Below, piece by piece: positions 1 through 8,098 of a stretch of DNA of 64,000 bases. Under the pieces are notes generated by a model that saw nothing but the letters and a program-made list of their open reading frames with translations, did not search any database and had not been told where the DNA came from. Source of the DNA: Fimousia sp045616445 (GTDB lineage Bacteria; Bacillota; Clostridia; Lachnospirales; Lachnospiraceae). Location of the stretch: contig JAZLGR010000003.1 in assembly GCA_045616445.1 (NCBI GenBank), positions 62,001-126,000 on the forward strand. Direction: 5' to 3'. How positions within the stretch are numbered: position 1 is the stretch's first letter; each line of letters begins with the position of its first letter. A program made the translations under genes and the position numbers.

Positions 1-529
1 CCGTGATGTGAAGTTTGGTGCTTCCGCAGTAATCGCTTTATTACATGACGTTTTAGTAGTATTAACTGTATACTCTATCGCACGTCTTTCCGTTGGTAGT
101 AACTTCATCGCATGTATGCTTACAATCGTAGGTTACTCCATCAACGCAACAATCATTATCTTCGACCGTATCCGTGAAAACTTAAAAGCTATGGACGGAG
201 AGAATGTTACACTTGCTGACACTGTTAACAACAGTATCAACCAGACATTTACTCGAAGCCTGAATACATCCATCACAACATTTATCATGGTATTCTGCTT
301 ATTCATCTTAGGATCTTCCGCAATCCGTGAATTCGCCTTAACATTAATGGCAGGTATCGTATGTGGTGGTTACTCTTCCATCTGTATCACAGGTCCATTA
401 TGGTACTTCTTAAAGAAGGGTGAAAAGAAGACAACTGGCAAAAAAACAGCTGCCAAAACATCCATCTTTGGTGGCGAACCAGAAGTGAAAAAAGCTAAGA
501 GAACAGGTAAGAGACAGAAGAGACGTTAG
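1..529 (+). CDS. secF: Protein translocase subunit SecF (or SecF half of SecDF), 3' part
   Basis: The reading frame is already open at the window edge (Arg-Asp before the first visible GTG), so the start lies upstream. The visible 175 residues carry the end of the SecF membrane domain: hydrophobic segments, the stretch GYSINATIIIFDRIREN that matches the conserved SecF/RND motif, and a last transmembrane helix. After this comes a Lys/Arg-rich tail of about 40 residues that should be cytoplasmic. SecDF uses the proton gradient to help SecYEG export proteins. I cannot tell whether SecD is fused or separate, because the N-terminal part is outside the window. The GGYSSICITGPLWYFLK segment near the end is typical of SecF C-termini. 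Confidence 0.9.
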   Translation, partial: RDVKFGASAVIALLHDVLVVLTVYSIARLSVGSNFIACMLTIVGYSINATIIIFDRIRENLKAMDGENVTLADTVNNSINQTFTRSLNTSITTFIMVFCLFILGSSAIREFALTLMAGIVCGGYSSICITGPLWYFLKKGEKKTTGKKTAAKTSIFGGEPEVKKAKRTGKRQKRR

Positions 530-553
530 TCGATTCTGCAATAATTAGTAAGT

Positions 554-605
554 AACAGGAGTTGTTGCACTTTGTATATGAAAGTGTAGCGCTCCTGTTT
601 TGAGG
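554..605 (+). terminator. Probable terminator after secF
   Basis: AACAGGAG (554-561) pairs with CTCCTGTT (592-599), and an inner hairpin (GCACTTT/AAAGTGT) lies within the loop. A short T-run follows. It sits 6 bases before the recJ start, so it may only attenuate transcription into recJ. Confidence 0.5.
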
Positions 606-610
606 TTATT

Positions 611-2380
611 ATGGAAAAATGGACAGTTCAGGCAAAAAGAGCTGATTTTTTTGCCATTGGAAAACAATTTCATATTGATCCAGTCATCGCACGTATTATT
701 AGAAACCGTGACATCATTGGAGAAGACAATGTGGACCGCTACTTAAATGGTGGCTTAGATGCTCTCCACGATCCCCATCTGCTAAAGGACGTGGACGTAG
801 CAGTTGACATTCTGCTTCAGAAAAAGCGTGAGCAGAAGAAAATCCGTATCATCTCTGATTACGATGTGGACGGGGTGGTGTCCAACTACATTCTGTGGAC
901 AGCATTTAAAAAATGCGGCATGGATGTGGACTTTCGTATTCCGGACCGTATCACCGACGGTTATGGAATCAACGAGCGCCTCATTGCTCAGGCATATGAA
1001 GATGGCATCGATACCATCGTTACCTGTGACAACGGAATTGCAGCCATTGATCAGATTAGATATGCCAAAGAGCTTGGCATGACTGTGATTGTGACGGACC
1101 ATCATGATATTCCCTATGACCTGATTGATGGGGAGAAGCATTATCTTTCTTCTGATGCTGACGCCATCGTTAATCCAAAGCAGATGAGCTGCAGGTATCC
1201 ATTTGACAAGCTCTGTGGCGCTGTGGTTGCTCTGAAGCTTGTTCAGGTTTTATATGAAAATGTCGGGCTGCTGGCTGACACCTATGTGGAATTGGTTCCA
1301 TTTGCCGCAATTGCAACGGTCTGTGATGTGGTGGATTTAAGGGATGAGAACCGTGCGTTAGTAAGGGTAGGGCTTTCGATGATACCGGAAACTGCCAACA
1401 TCGGCCTTCAGGCACTTTTAGAAGTGAATGGTAAGATGGGAAGTAGGATCTCATCCTACGATCTTGGATTCGTTATCGGACCATGTATCAATGCAACAGG
1501 ACGATTAGAATCTGCAACCATGGCAGTGAATCTCTTTTTGGAGAAGGATATTGCAAGAGCAAGAGCCATGGCAGGACAGTTAAAGGAACTGAATGATTCC
1601 CGAAAAGCCATGACAGAGGATGGCATGAAGGAAGCATTCCGCATGGTAGAGGAAGAAGGATTAGATCAGGATGATGTTCTGGTCGTCTTCTTACCGGATT
1701 GTCATGAGAGTCTGGCAGGCATTATCGCAGGGCGTGTCCGTGAAAAGTATTATAAGCCATCCATTGTGCTGACAAGATCTGAAGACATGGTGAAGGGCTC
1801 CGGAAGATCCATCGAGGGGTATCATATGTTTGAAGCACTCAATGAAGTGAAGGATCTGTTGGTAAAATTCGGTGGACATCCAATGGCAGCGGGTATGTCT
1901 TTATTAGAAGAGAATGTGGAGCATTTTCGCAAGAAGCTCAATGAATATGGCAAAAAGCGTCTCAATGAAGAGATTCTGACCAGAAAAGTATCCATCGATG
2001 TACCGATGCCCCTTGATTATATCAGTGAGCCACTGATTGAGCAGTTAAGTCTGCTTGAACCCTTTGGTAAGGGCAATGAAAAGCCGATCTTTGCAGAAAG
2101 TGGCTTAGAGATCCTCTCTCTTCGCAGAATGGGAGCGAAAAGAAATATGTTGAAGCTCCGTCTGCGAAACAGGAATGGATATATGATGAATGCGCTGCTG
2201 TTTCAGCGTGCAGATGATTTGGAAGAACTGCTTCGCAGAAAATATGGTGACAGAGCAGTCGATGGGCTGTATTATGGAAGAAGCGGGAATGTATATTTCT
2301 CCGCTGTATACTATCCGCAGGTCAATGAATTCCGCGGCGTGAGAGAATTACAGATTATTATTAACAACTTTATGGTATAG
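611..2380 (+). CDS. recJ: Single-stranded-DNA-specific exonuclease RecJ
   Basis: A DHH-superfamily 5'-3' exonuclease acting on single-stranded DNA in recombination and repair. The motif SDYDVDG (residues 82-88) and DHH (163-165) give the Mn/Mg-binding aspartates and histidines. GGHPMAAG near residue 420 is the DHHA1 signature, and an OB-like C-terminal part follows. At 589 residues it is close to the usual RecJ length, without the long C-terminal extension of Bacillus RecJ. It follows secF, a SecDF-RecJ order that is common in Clostridia. The HAD phosphatase gene starts 14 bases after its stop. Confidence 0.92.
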   Translation: MEKWTVQAKRADFFAIGKQFHIDPVIARIIRNRDIIGEDNVDRYLNGGLDALHDPHLLKDVDVAVDILLQKKREQKKIRIISDYDVDGVVSNYILWTAFKKCGMDVDFRIPDRITDGYGINERLIAQAYEDGIDTIVTCDNGIAAIDQIRYAKELGMTVIVTDHHDIPYDLIDGEKHYLSSDADAIVNPKQMSCRYPFDKLCGAVVALKLVQVLYENVGLLADTYVELVPFAAIATVCDVVDLRDENRALVRVGLSMIPETANIGLQALLEVNGKMGSRISSYDLGFVIGPCINATGRLESATMAVNLFLEKDIARARAMAGQLKELNDSRKAMTEDGMKEAFRMVEEEGLDQDDVLVVFLPDCHESLAGIIAGRVREKYYKPSIVLTRSEDMVKGSGRSIEGYHMFEALNEVKDLLVKFGGHPMAAGMSLLEENVEHFRKKLNEYGKKRLNEEILTRKVSIDVPMPLDYISEPLIEQLSLLEPFGKGNEKPIFAESGLEILSLRRMGAKRNMLKLRLRNRNGYMMNALLFQRADDLEELLRRKYGDRAVDGLYYGRSGNVYFSAVYYPQVNEFRGVRELQIIINNFMV

Positions 2381-2394
2381 AAGCAGGAGACAGG

Positions 2395-3234
2395 ATGGAA
2401 AAAGAGATTAAACTGATTGCCATCGACATGGATGGTACATTATTATGTGATGATAAAAGCTGTACAGAACGAAATTTCGAAGCGTTAAAGGCAGCAAAAG
2501 AGATGGGCGTGGAGATCATTCCGGCGACTGGACGTTCCACCAATGGGATTCCGCCAATCTTTTATGAATTAGATGCCCACTATGGAATCTTCTGTAATGG
2601 GGCAACCTGCTACGATATTAAGGAAGAGAAGGTGATCGTGAAGGATCATTTTACCCTGGAAGAAGCACTCTCCCTGATTGAAATCGCAAAAGAGTATGAC
2701 TGCACCTACGATGTGTATGCAAGCGGCTGTGGTTATATGGAACAGCGTTTTTTTGACAATTTTGAAGAATTCACTACTGATGAGGGGATTCGCAGACTGA
2801 TTGGAGCAACCAGAGTTGCCATTGCTGAACCTTTGGAAGACTTCTTGAAGAGTCATCCGGAATTCTCCATTGAGAAAGTCAACATGTTCTTTAAGGATTA
2901 CGAAGTGGAACGTGAGCTTTGCAGAAACAGACTGCTTGCAACTGGTCTTACTGAGACGGTCAACTCCCTTTATAATAATTTAGAGGCAGTGAAGAAGGGC
3001 TGCAGCAAGGGCAAGGCACTCATTGAGCTTGCAGAGAAGCTTGGTTATGACATCAGTGAAGCCATGGCCTTAGGCGATGGGGACAATGATACAGCCATGG
3101 TTCGTGTGGCAGGAATCGGCGTAGCGATGAAAAATGCCATGGACTGCGTCAAAGAAGTGGCAGATTATATCACCGATGACAACAACCATAGTGGTGTCGG
3201 AAAAGCAGTTGAAAAATTTGTTTTAAAAAAATAA
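2395..3234 (+). CDS. Cof-type HAD-superfamily phosphatase
   Basis: A predicted cytoplasmic hydrolase of the HAD IIB (Cof) group. Motif I is DMDGTLL at residues 11-17 with both catalytic aspartates, motif II is the Thr in PATGRS, the Lys of motif III lies near residue 200, and motif IV is GDGDNDTAM. The large alpha/beta cap between motifs II and III fits Cof proteins, which dephosphorylate sugar phosphates or nucleotide and cofactor phosphates. The substrate cannot be read from the sequence. It is preceded by GAGACAGG as a weak ribosome binding site and is probably co-transcribed with recJ. Confidence 0.85.
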   Translation: MEKEIKLIAIDMDGTLLCDDKSCTERNFEALKAAKEMGVEIIPATGRSTNGIPPIFYELDAHYGIFCNGATCYDIKEEKVIVKDHFTLEEALSLIEIAKEYDCTYDVYASGCGYMEQRFFDNFEEFTTDEGIRRLIGATRVAIAEPLEDFLKSHPEFSIEKVNMFFKDYEVERELCRNRLLATGLTETVNSLYNNLEAVKKGCSKGKALIELAEKLGYDISEAMALGDGDNDTAMVRVAGIGVAMKNAMDCVKEVADYITDDNNHSGVGKAVEKFVLKK

Positions 3235-3243
3235 AAAATACCC

Positions 3244-3272
3244 TTGACGACATGGAATATGTTTGATAATAT
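3244..3272 (+). promoter_or_regulatory. SigA-type promoter for the tRNA-Val/tRNA-Met pair
   Basis: TTGACG (3244-3249), a 17-base spacer and TAATAT (3267-3272), about 20 bases before tRNA-Val. Confidence 0.8.
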
Positions 3273-3292
3273 ATATTTTGTCGTTAAGACAT

Positions 3293-3365
3293 GGGATCAA
3301 AGCTCAGCTGGGAGAGCACCTGCCTTACAAGCAGGGGGTCACAGGTTCGAGCCCTGTTGGTCCCA
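3293..3365 (+). tRNA. tRNA-Val (anticodon TAC)
   Basis: A full cloverleaf of 73 bases. The acceptor arms GGGATCA and TGGTCCC pair with one G-T wobble. The anticodon stem CCTGC/GCAGG encloses the loop CTTACAA (anticodon TAC), and the T-loop TTCGAGC is present. The discriminator is A and no CCA is encoded. Confidence 0.96.
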
Positions 3366-3370
3366 TTTAT

Positions 3371-3444
3371 GGCGAAGTAGCTCAGTTGGCTAGAGCACAC
3401 GGTTCATACCCGTGGTGTCAGCAGTTCGAATCTGCTCTTCGCTA
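3371..3444 (+). tRNA. tRNA-Met (anticodon CAT, elongator type)
   Basis: A 74-base cloverleaf starting GGCGAAG and ending CTTCGCT plus discriminator A, with a G1-T72 wobble as in Bacillus elongator tRNA-Met. The anticodon stem CACGG/CCGTG encloses TTCATAC. The initiator features (C1-A72 mismatch, three G-C pairs at the anticodon) are absent. A lysidine-modified Ile tRNA is the alternative, but the acceptor sequence fits Met better. No CCA is encoded. Confidence 0.92.
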
Positions 3445-3460
3445 TTTTTTTATGCCCAAA

Positions 3461-3489
3461 TGCTGTACCAAAAGGTGCAGCACTTTTTT
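3461..3489 (+). terminator. Intrinsic terminator after the tRNA pair
   Basis: TGCTGTACC pairs with GGTGCAGCA around an AAAA loop, followed by a T-run. Confidence 0.85.
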
Positions 3490-3491
3490 AT

Positions 3492-3519
3492 TTGCAAACG
3501 AATCGTTCAATGCTATAAT
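3492..3519 (+). promoter_or_regulatory. Probable promoter for ispF
   Basis: TATAAT at 3514-3519, with TTGCAA (3492-3497) 16 bases upstream as a weaker -35 element. It lies just behind the tRNA terminator. Confidence 0.65.
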
Positions 3520-3562
3520 GTTTCATAGCAAAAATGATTATTATATATATAGGAGGACAGCT

Positions 3563-4042
3563 ATGAGAGTAGGACTCGGATATGATGTACACAAATTAGT
3601 TGAAAATCGCGATCTGATCATCGGGGGCGTAAAGATTCCTTACGAAAAAGGTCTTTTGGGACACTCTGATGCAGACGTATTACTCCATGCGATTTCTGAC
3701 GCATTGCTTGGAGCAGCAGCCCTTGGAGATATCGGGAAACATTTTCCAGATACAGATCCAAGATACAAAGGCGCAGACAGCTTAAAGCTTCTGGCAGGTG
3801 TGAAGGAATTATTAGATCAGGAACATTATGTGATTGGGAATGTGGATGCAACGATTATTGCACAGAGACCAAAGATGGCACCTCACATCATGCAGATGCG
3901 TGAGAATATTGCCAACACCCTTGGTGTAGACATCTCCCAGATCAGTATCAAAGCAACAACAGAGGAAGGTCTTGGATTTACCGGAACTGGGGAAGGCATC
4001 AGCTCCCAGGCAATTGCCCTGATTGTACCAGTGGCAGAATAA
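3563..4042 (+). CDS. ispF: 2-C-methyl-D-erythritol 2,4-cyclodiphosphate synthase
   Basis: It converts CDP-methylerythritol 2-phosphate to the cyclodiphosphate in the MEP isoprenoid pathway. The 159-residue length is standard. GYDVHK (residues 6-11) supplies the metal-binding Asp and His, and GHSDADVLLHA carries the IspF signature. The region IGKHFPDTDP and the C-terminal KATTEEGLGFTG also match the family. The start was chosen at ATG 3563 because AGGAGG lies 8 bases before it. The frame runs open further upstream through the tRNA genes but cannot be coding there. Other MEP genes are not in the window. Confidence 0.95.
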   Translation: MRVGLGYDVHKLVENRDLIIGGVKIPYEKGLLGHSDADVLLHAISDALLGAAALGDIGKHFPDTDPRYKGADSLKLLAGVKELLDQEHYVIGNVDATIIAQRPKMAPHIMQMRENIANTLGVDISQISIKATTEEGLGFTGTGEGISSQAIALIVPVAE

Positions 4043-4064
4043 ATTCAATGAGATAAACAAGAAC

Positions 4065-5087
4065 ATGACACAGGTTTTTTACGACGAAAAAAAGGAATAT
4101 GAAGACAGTTTCCGCAGACTCTGGAGAAGCTGCTTCCATGATCCAAGAAGCTATGAAGATTTTTATTTTCAGAGCGTGTATGCAAGAAATCAGGTGCTGG
4201 CTCTTTCTGAAGACGGCATCGTGCAGGGGATGATTCATCTGAATCCTTACTGCCTGCAGGTTGGCCAGACCAGACAGAACCTTCATTATATAGTAGGTGT
4301 TGCCACAGATCCAAAGAAGCGACGTCAGGGAGTCATGCGCAAGCTCCTTACCCGCGCCATGCAGGATATGGCAGATGCCGGAGAGGTATTCACTTACCTG
4401 ATGCCGGCGGACGTGGCATATTATGCTCCCTTCGACTTTGTGATAGTAGCCGGTTTTGAAGAGGTGGAAATGTACGGCGAAGCAGGAGAGAGCCATCTTA
4501 CTCCATTACAGTTCAAAGACTACGTGAGATGTAGCGCTTTCGTAAACCGCTATCTTGACCAGCATTACAAGGTTCACACCTTGTTTGATGAGAATGTATT
4601 ATTCTTCACCAGATGGGAAGCCATGTGTGAGAATGGCAAGATCCTTGTGCTGAAAAAAGAAGGGGACGTTGTCGGAATGGCAGCATATGGCCAGGATGAG
4701 GAGGTCGTCTATATCCGTCAGATTTTTGGTAACAGGGAAGAGATGATCGGGGAACTAAAAAATTATTTTGGCGACCGAAAACTGGTGCTTACCCTGCCGA
4801 ATGATGAGAAGGATGACGTGCTCATTATGATGCGACTCCTTCGATTGGATCTTATATTAGAACAGGTTGCGTTCCCGGCGAATGTGAACGTCAAACTTTA
4901 TATCAAGGACGACTTTGTACCGCAGCAGAATGGATATTTTCATCTGTATGGAGATGGAAAGCGAGGATACCTTGAACGGATTGAGGAACCGGAGGAAGCG
5001 GTGGATACATTTACTATACAGGAAGTGACCAGACTGATCCTTCGAGATACCGGACTTGCTGGATGGTTCATCGGCGAGATTGTATAG
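4065..5087 (+). CDS. GNAT-family N-acetyltransferase (Eis-like layout)
   Basis: A predicted acetyl-CoA-dependent N-acetyltransferase of 340 residues. The acetyl-CoA pyrophosphate loop RRQGVM (86-91) follows the beta-strand HYIVGVATDP, as in GNAT motif A. The long C-terminal half resembles the Eis arrangement of a second GNAT-like fold plus a sterol-carrier-like domain, but I see no motif that gives the substrate. The start is set at ATG 4065, 22 bases after the ispF stop. A TTG at 4023 in the same frame would overlap ispF. The ribosome binding site is weak for either choice. Confidence 0.75.
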   Translation: MTQVFYDEKKEYEDSFRRLWRSCFHDPRSYEDFYFQSVYARNQVLALSEDGIVQGMIHLNPYCLQVGQTRQNLHYIVGVATDPKKRRQGVMRKLLTRAMQDMADAGEVFTYLMPADVAYYAPFDFVIVAGFEEVEMYGEAGESHLTPLQFKDYVRCSAFVNRYLDQHYKVHTLFDENVLFFTRWEAMCENGKILVLKKEGDVVGMAAYGQDEEVVYIRQIFGNREEMIGELKNYFGDRKLVLTLPNDEKDDVLIMMRLLRLDLILEQVAFPANVNVKLYIKDDFVPQQNGYFHLYGDGKRGYLERIEEPEEAVDTFTIQEVTRLILRDTGLAGWFIGEIV

Positions 5088-5108
5088 GCGGATCTCGTAT
5101 AGTTTTTG

Positions 5109-5137
5109 TTGACAAAGCATTTAAAATTACATATTAT
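5109..5137 (+). promoter_or_regulatory. SigA-type promoter of the cysS T-box transcript
   Basis: TTGACA (5109-5114), exactly 17 bases, then TATTAT (5132-5137). Transcription should start near 5144, just upstream of the T-box stem I. Confidence 0.85.
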
Positions 5138-5159
5138 ATAGTGTATACGAAATTTAATC

Positions 5160-5398
5160 GATAAATGTATTGATCGGAAGAGTACCATAGTGAAAGCTCT
5201 CCAGAGAGAATCTGTCATAGGCTGGGAGCAGATTCGAGTGGAAGGTATGGGAAGTGCATCCGTGAACAGATCAGGTGAACCAACAGTAGTCTGATTCGTA
5301 AGCCAGGCGTTAACTGCATCAAAGTGAAAGCACAGGTGTGCTTTAATTAGAGTGGAACCGCGGACCCCCGTCTCTTAACAGAGTCGGGGGATTTTTTT
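5160..5398 (+). promoter_or_regulatory. T-box riboswitch, cysteine-specific (UGC specifier)
   Basis: A tRNA-sensing leader upstream of cysS. The T-box AGAGTGGAACCGCGG is at 5349-5363. Stem I carries the AG-rich AGAGAGAA bulge near 5203-5210 and a distal-loop motif near 5230. A specifier TGC (5255-5257) followed by A fits cysteinyl-tRNA. Uncharged tRNA-Cys would pair through its NCCA end with TGGA of the T-box and stabilise an antiterminator. The competing terminator is at 5365-5398. Confidence 0.92.
5365..5398 (+). terminator. T-box-controlled terminator
   Basis: CCCCCG (5365-5370) pairs with CGGGGG (5385-5390) and CTCT with AGAG. A TTTTTTT run follows. The 5' side overlaps the antiterminator region after the T-box. 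Confidence 0.88.
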
Positions 5399-5522
5399 AA
5401 TATACAGGAAACTTCGTTTTCTGTATATTAAAAAACCCTCCGGGTGGATACGCACCTCGCGGAGTGGTAGTTAATGCTTCGCATTCCGCTCGGGCGCGAA
5501 GTGTGCGAAGCACACTTTTTTA
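5399..5522 (+). repeat. Hairpin-rich intergenic element with a second terminator before cysS
   Basis: Three inverted repeats follow one another. A 13-bp arm hairpin with a CTTCG loop lies at about 5399-5430. A GCGGA...TCCGC structure with an inner ATGC/GCAT lies at 5459-5489. A perfect stem AAGTGTGC/GCACACTT with a GAA loop and a T-run lies at 5499-5521. The last has the form of an intrinsic terminator and ends 19 bases before the cysS start. The GC-rich middle differs from the flanking AT-rich leader and looks like a dispersed palindromic element, but other copies cannot be checked here. Confidence 0.6.
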
Positions 5523-5540
5523 TAGAAAGGATTAAGAAGA

Positions 5541-6941
5541 ATGAAGATTTTTAATACTCTTACAAAGCAGAAAGAAGAGTTCGTTCCTGTTAACGAAGGA
5601 AAAGTAGGGATGTATGTCTGCGGACCTACTGTATATAACTACATTCACATTGGTAATGCAAGACCAATGATCGTATTCGATACAGTTAGAAGATATTTCG
5701 AATACAAAGGATACGAAGTAAACTATGTATCCAACTTTACAGACGTAGATGACAAGATCATCAAGAAAGCAATCGAAGAAGGCGTGGATTCCAAGGAAAT
5801 CTCTGAACGCTTCATCGAAGAATGCAAAAAGGATATGGAAGGCATGAATGTAAAACCAGCCACAACACATCCAAAAGCAACAGAAGAAATCGGTGGCATG
5901 ATCAAGATGATCCGCACATTAATTCAGAAGGGACACGCTTACGCAGTTGACGGTACTGTATACTTCAAGACACGTTCTTTCCCTGAATATGGCAAATTAT
6001 CCAAGAAAAACATCGATGACTTAGAAGCAGGACACAGAGATATCAAGGTTACCGGTGAAGACGGAAAACAGGATCCATTAGATTTCGTACTCTGGAAACC
6101 AAAAAAAGAAGGCGAACCTGCATGGGGATCTCCATGGGGTCAGGGTCGTCCGGGATGGCACATCGAATGTTCCGTTATGTCTAAAAAGTACATTGGCGAT
6201 ACCATCGATATTCACGCAGGTGGAGAAGACTTAGTTTTCCCACATCATGAGAATGAGATTGCGCAGTCTGAAGCATGTAACGACGAAACATTTGCAAACT
6301 ACTGGATGCACAACGCATTCTTAAACATCGACGGTGAAAAGATGTCCAAATCCGCAGGAAACTTCTTCACTGTTCGTGAAATCAGTGAAAAGTATCCATT
6401 ACAGATTATCCGTTTCTTCATGTTAAGCGCACACTACAGAAGCCCATTAAACTTCTCTGACACATTAGTGGAAAGTGCAAAGAGCGGCTTGGAACGTATC
6501 TACAATGCAGTAGACTTACTTCGTGACCGCGCAGCGCACGGAGAAGGAACATTAACAGATATAGACAAAGAAAATTTAGCAAAATTACAGGAATTAGTTG
6601 GCAAATACGAAGCTGCAATGGAAGATGACTTCAACACAGCAGATGCAATCGCTGCAATTTTCGAGATGGTGAAGTTATCCAACACAACGGTTCGCGAAGG
6701 TTCCAAAGAATATGCACAGAAGGTGCTTGCAACAGTAGAACAGCTTTGCGATATCTTAGGTATCATCTTAGAAGAGAAAGAAGATGTACTTGAACCAGAA
6801 TTTGCAGCACTCATCGAAGAAAGAACTGCAGCAAAGAAAGCAAGAGATTTTGCCCGTGCAGATGCAATCCGTGATGAACTTGCAGCCAAAGGAATTTTGA
6901 TCAAAGATACAAGAGAAGGAGTAAAATGGACAAGAGCTTAA
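5541..6941 (+). CDS. cysS: Cysteine--tRNA ligase
   Basis: A class I aminoacyl-tRNA synthetase charging tRNA-Cys. HIGN (residues 36-39) and KMSKS (267-271) are the ATP-binding signatures. Zinc ligands are visible as Cys28 (CGPTVYN), the Cys in HIECSVMS, and His/Glu in PHHENEIAQS. The 466-residue length and the helical DALR-type C-terminal domain are standard. Translation starts at ATG 5541 after AGAAAGGATT. It is controlled by the upstream T-box, and its end overlaps mrnC by 16 bases, so the two are translated from one message. Confidence 0.97.
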   Translation: MKIFNTLTKQKEEFVPVNEGKVGMYVCGPTVYNYIHIGNARPMIVFDTVRRYFEYKGYEVNYVSNFTDVDDKIIKKAIEEGVDSKEISERFIEECKKDMEGMNVKPATTHPKATEEIGGMIKMIRTLIQKGHAYAVDGTVYFKTRSFPEYGKLSKKNIDDLEAGHRDIKVTGEDGKQDPLDFVLWKPKKEGEPAWGSPWGQGRPGWHIECSVMSKKYIGDTIDIHAGGEDLVFPHHENEIAQSEACNDETFANYWMHNAFLNIDGEKMSKSAGNFFTVREISEKYPLQIIRFFMLSAHYRSPLNFSDTLVESAKSGLERIYNAVDLLRDRAAHGEGTLTDIDKENLAKLQELVGKYEAAMEDDFNTADAIAAIFEMVKLSNTTVREGSKEYAQKVLATVEQLCDILGIILEEKEDVLEPEFAALIEERTAAKKARDFARADAIRDELAAKGILIKDTREGVKWTRA

Positions 6942-7351
6942 TGAAGTCTATGAAAGACAAGCTTCAAATCAAGGATGTGGATGCGAGAAATTATTCTCCA
7001 TTGACCCTTGCATACATCGGGGATGCGGTTTACGAAGTGATCATTCGTACCATCTTAGTGTCTGAAGCCAACATGGCTGTGAAGAAATATCATCACAGAG
7101 CAAGCCATCTGGTCAATGCAGGCTATCAGGCGGAGCTGATCCACAAATTAGAGCCAATCCTGACCGATGAAGAAATGTCCGTTTACCGACGCGGCAGAAA
7201 TGCAAAATCCTACACTTCCTCCAAGAATGCCTCCGTGATCGATTACCGGACCGCAACCGGTTTTGAAGCACTGATCGGGTATTTGTATCTGAAGGAAGAA
7301 ATTGAGAGAATATTTGACCTGCTGCGCTTTGGATTAGATATAGGAGAATGA
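6926..7351 (+). CDS. mrnC: Mini-ribonuclease III
   Basis: A 141-residue RNase III catalytic domain without the double-stranded RNA-binding domain, as in Bacillus MrnC, which matures 23S rRNA ends. LAYIGDAVYE (about residues 29-38) is the catalytic signature with the acidic pair, and GFEALIGYLYL near the C-terminus carries the second acidic site. It starts inside cysS and is followed directly by rlmB, the same order as in Bacillus. Confidence 0.93.
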   Translation: MDKSLMKSMKDKLQIKDVDARNYSPLTLAYIGDAVYEVIIRTILVSEANMAVKKYHHRASHLVNAGYQAELIHKLEPILTDEEMSVYRRGRNAKSYTSSKNASVIDYRTATGFEALIGYLYLKEEIERIFDLLRFGLDIGE

Positions 7352-7353
7352 AA

Positions 7354-8097
7354 ATGGCAGTTACAGAATCCCTTATTGAAGGCAGAAATGCAGTTGCCGA
7401 AGCCTTTCGTTCCGGCAAACCAGTAGATAAATTATATGTATTAGACGGCTGTACCGATGGTCCGGTTCGTTCCATCATCCGTCAGGCAAGAAAGACCGAT
7501 GCCCTCATCCAGTTTGTGAAAAAAGAGAGACTGGATCAGATTTCCGAGACAGGAAAGCATCAGGGCGTGATTGCCTACACTGCTGCATATGAATATGCTA
7601 CTGTGGAAGATATGTTTGCCCTGGCAGAAGAAAAGGGCGAAGATCCATTTATTATTTTATTGGATGAAATTGAAGATCCACACAACTTAGGCGCCATTAT
7701 CCGTACCGCAAACTTAAGTGGTGCCCATGGAGTCATCATTCCAAAACGCCGTGCAGTAGGACTTACTGCAACTGTGGCAAAGACATCCTGTGGAGCTTTG
7801 AATTATACACCAGTGGCAAAGGTTACCAACCTTTCCAAAACAATTGATGAGTTGAAGGAGCGCGGCATGTGGTTCGTATGCGCAGACATGGGTGGGGAAA
7901 CCATGTATGACCTGAACTTAACCGGTCCTATCGGACTCGTAATCGGCAATGAAGGCAGCGGTGTCAGCAAGAATGTGAGCAAACACTGTGATTTTATCGC
8001 CTCCATTCCAATGAAGGGTGACATCGATTCCCTCAATGCTTCTGTTGCAACAGGCGTTTTAGCCTTTGAAATCGTTAGACAGCGCATGGGGAAATAA
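7354..8097 (+). CDS. rlmB: 23S rRNA 2'-O-ribose methyltransferase RlmB (SpoU/TrmH family)
   Basis: It is predicted to methylate the 2'-O of a guanosine in 23S rRNA. The N-terminal part (about residues 1-75) is the SpoU substrate-binding domain. The SPOUT knot follows with DEIEDPHNLGAIIRTA, IGNEGSGVS and the closing SLNASVATGVLAFE motif, all characteristic of TrmH group 3. AGGAG at 7342-7346 favours ATG 7354 over the ATG at 7348, which lies too close. Its start nearly abuts the mrnC stop. The Bacillus yacP gene normally found between rlmB and sigH is missing here. Confidence 0.93.
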   Translation: MAVTESLIEGRNAVAEAFRSGKPVDKLYVLDGCTDGPVRSIIRQARKTDALIQFVKKERLDQISETGKHQGVIAYTAAYEYATVEDMFALAEEKGEDPFIILLDEIEDPHNLGAIIRTANLSGAHGVIIPKRRAVGLTATVAKTSCGALNYTPVAKVTNLSKTIDELKERGMWFVCADMGGETMYDLNLTGPIGLVIGNEGSGVSKNVSKHCDFIASIPMKGDIDSLNASVATGVLAFEIVRQRMGK

Positions 8098-8098
8098 G

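Noticed and set aside
3263..3562. N-terminal extension of ispF through the tRNA genes
   Set aside because: The frame is open by chance across two tRNA genes and a terminator; ATG 3563 has a strong ribosome binding site and the family's normal start.
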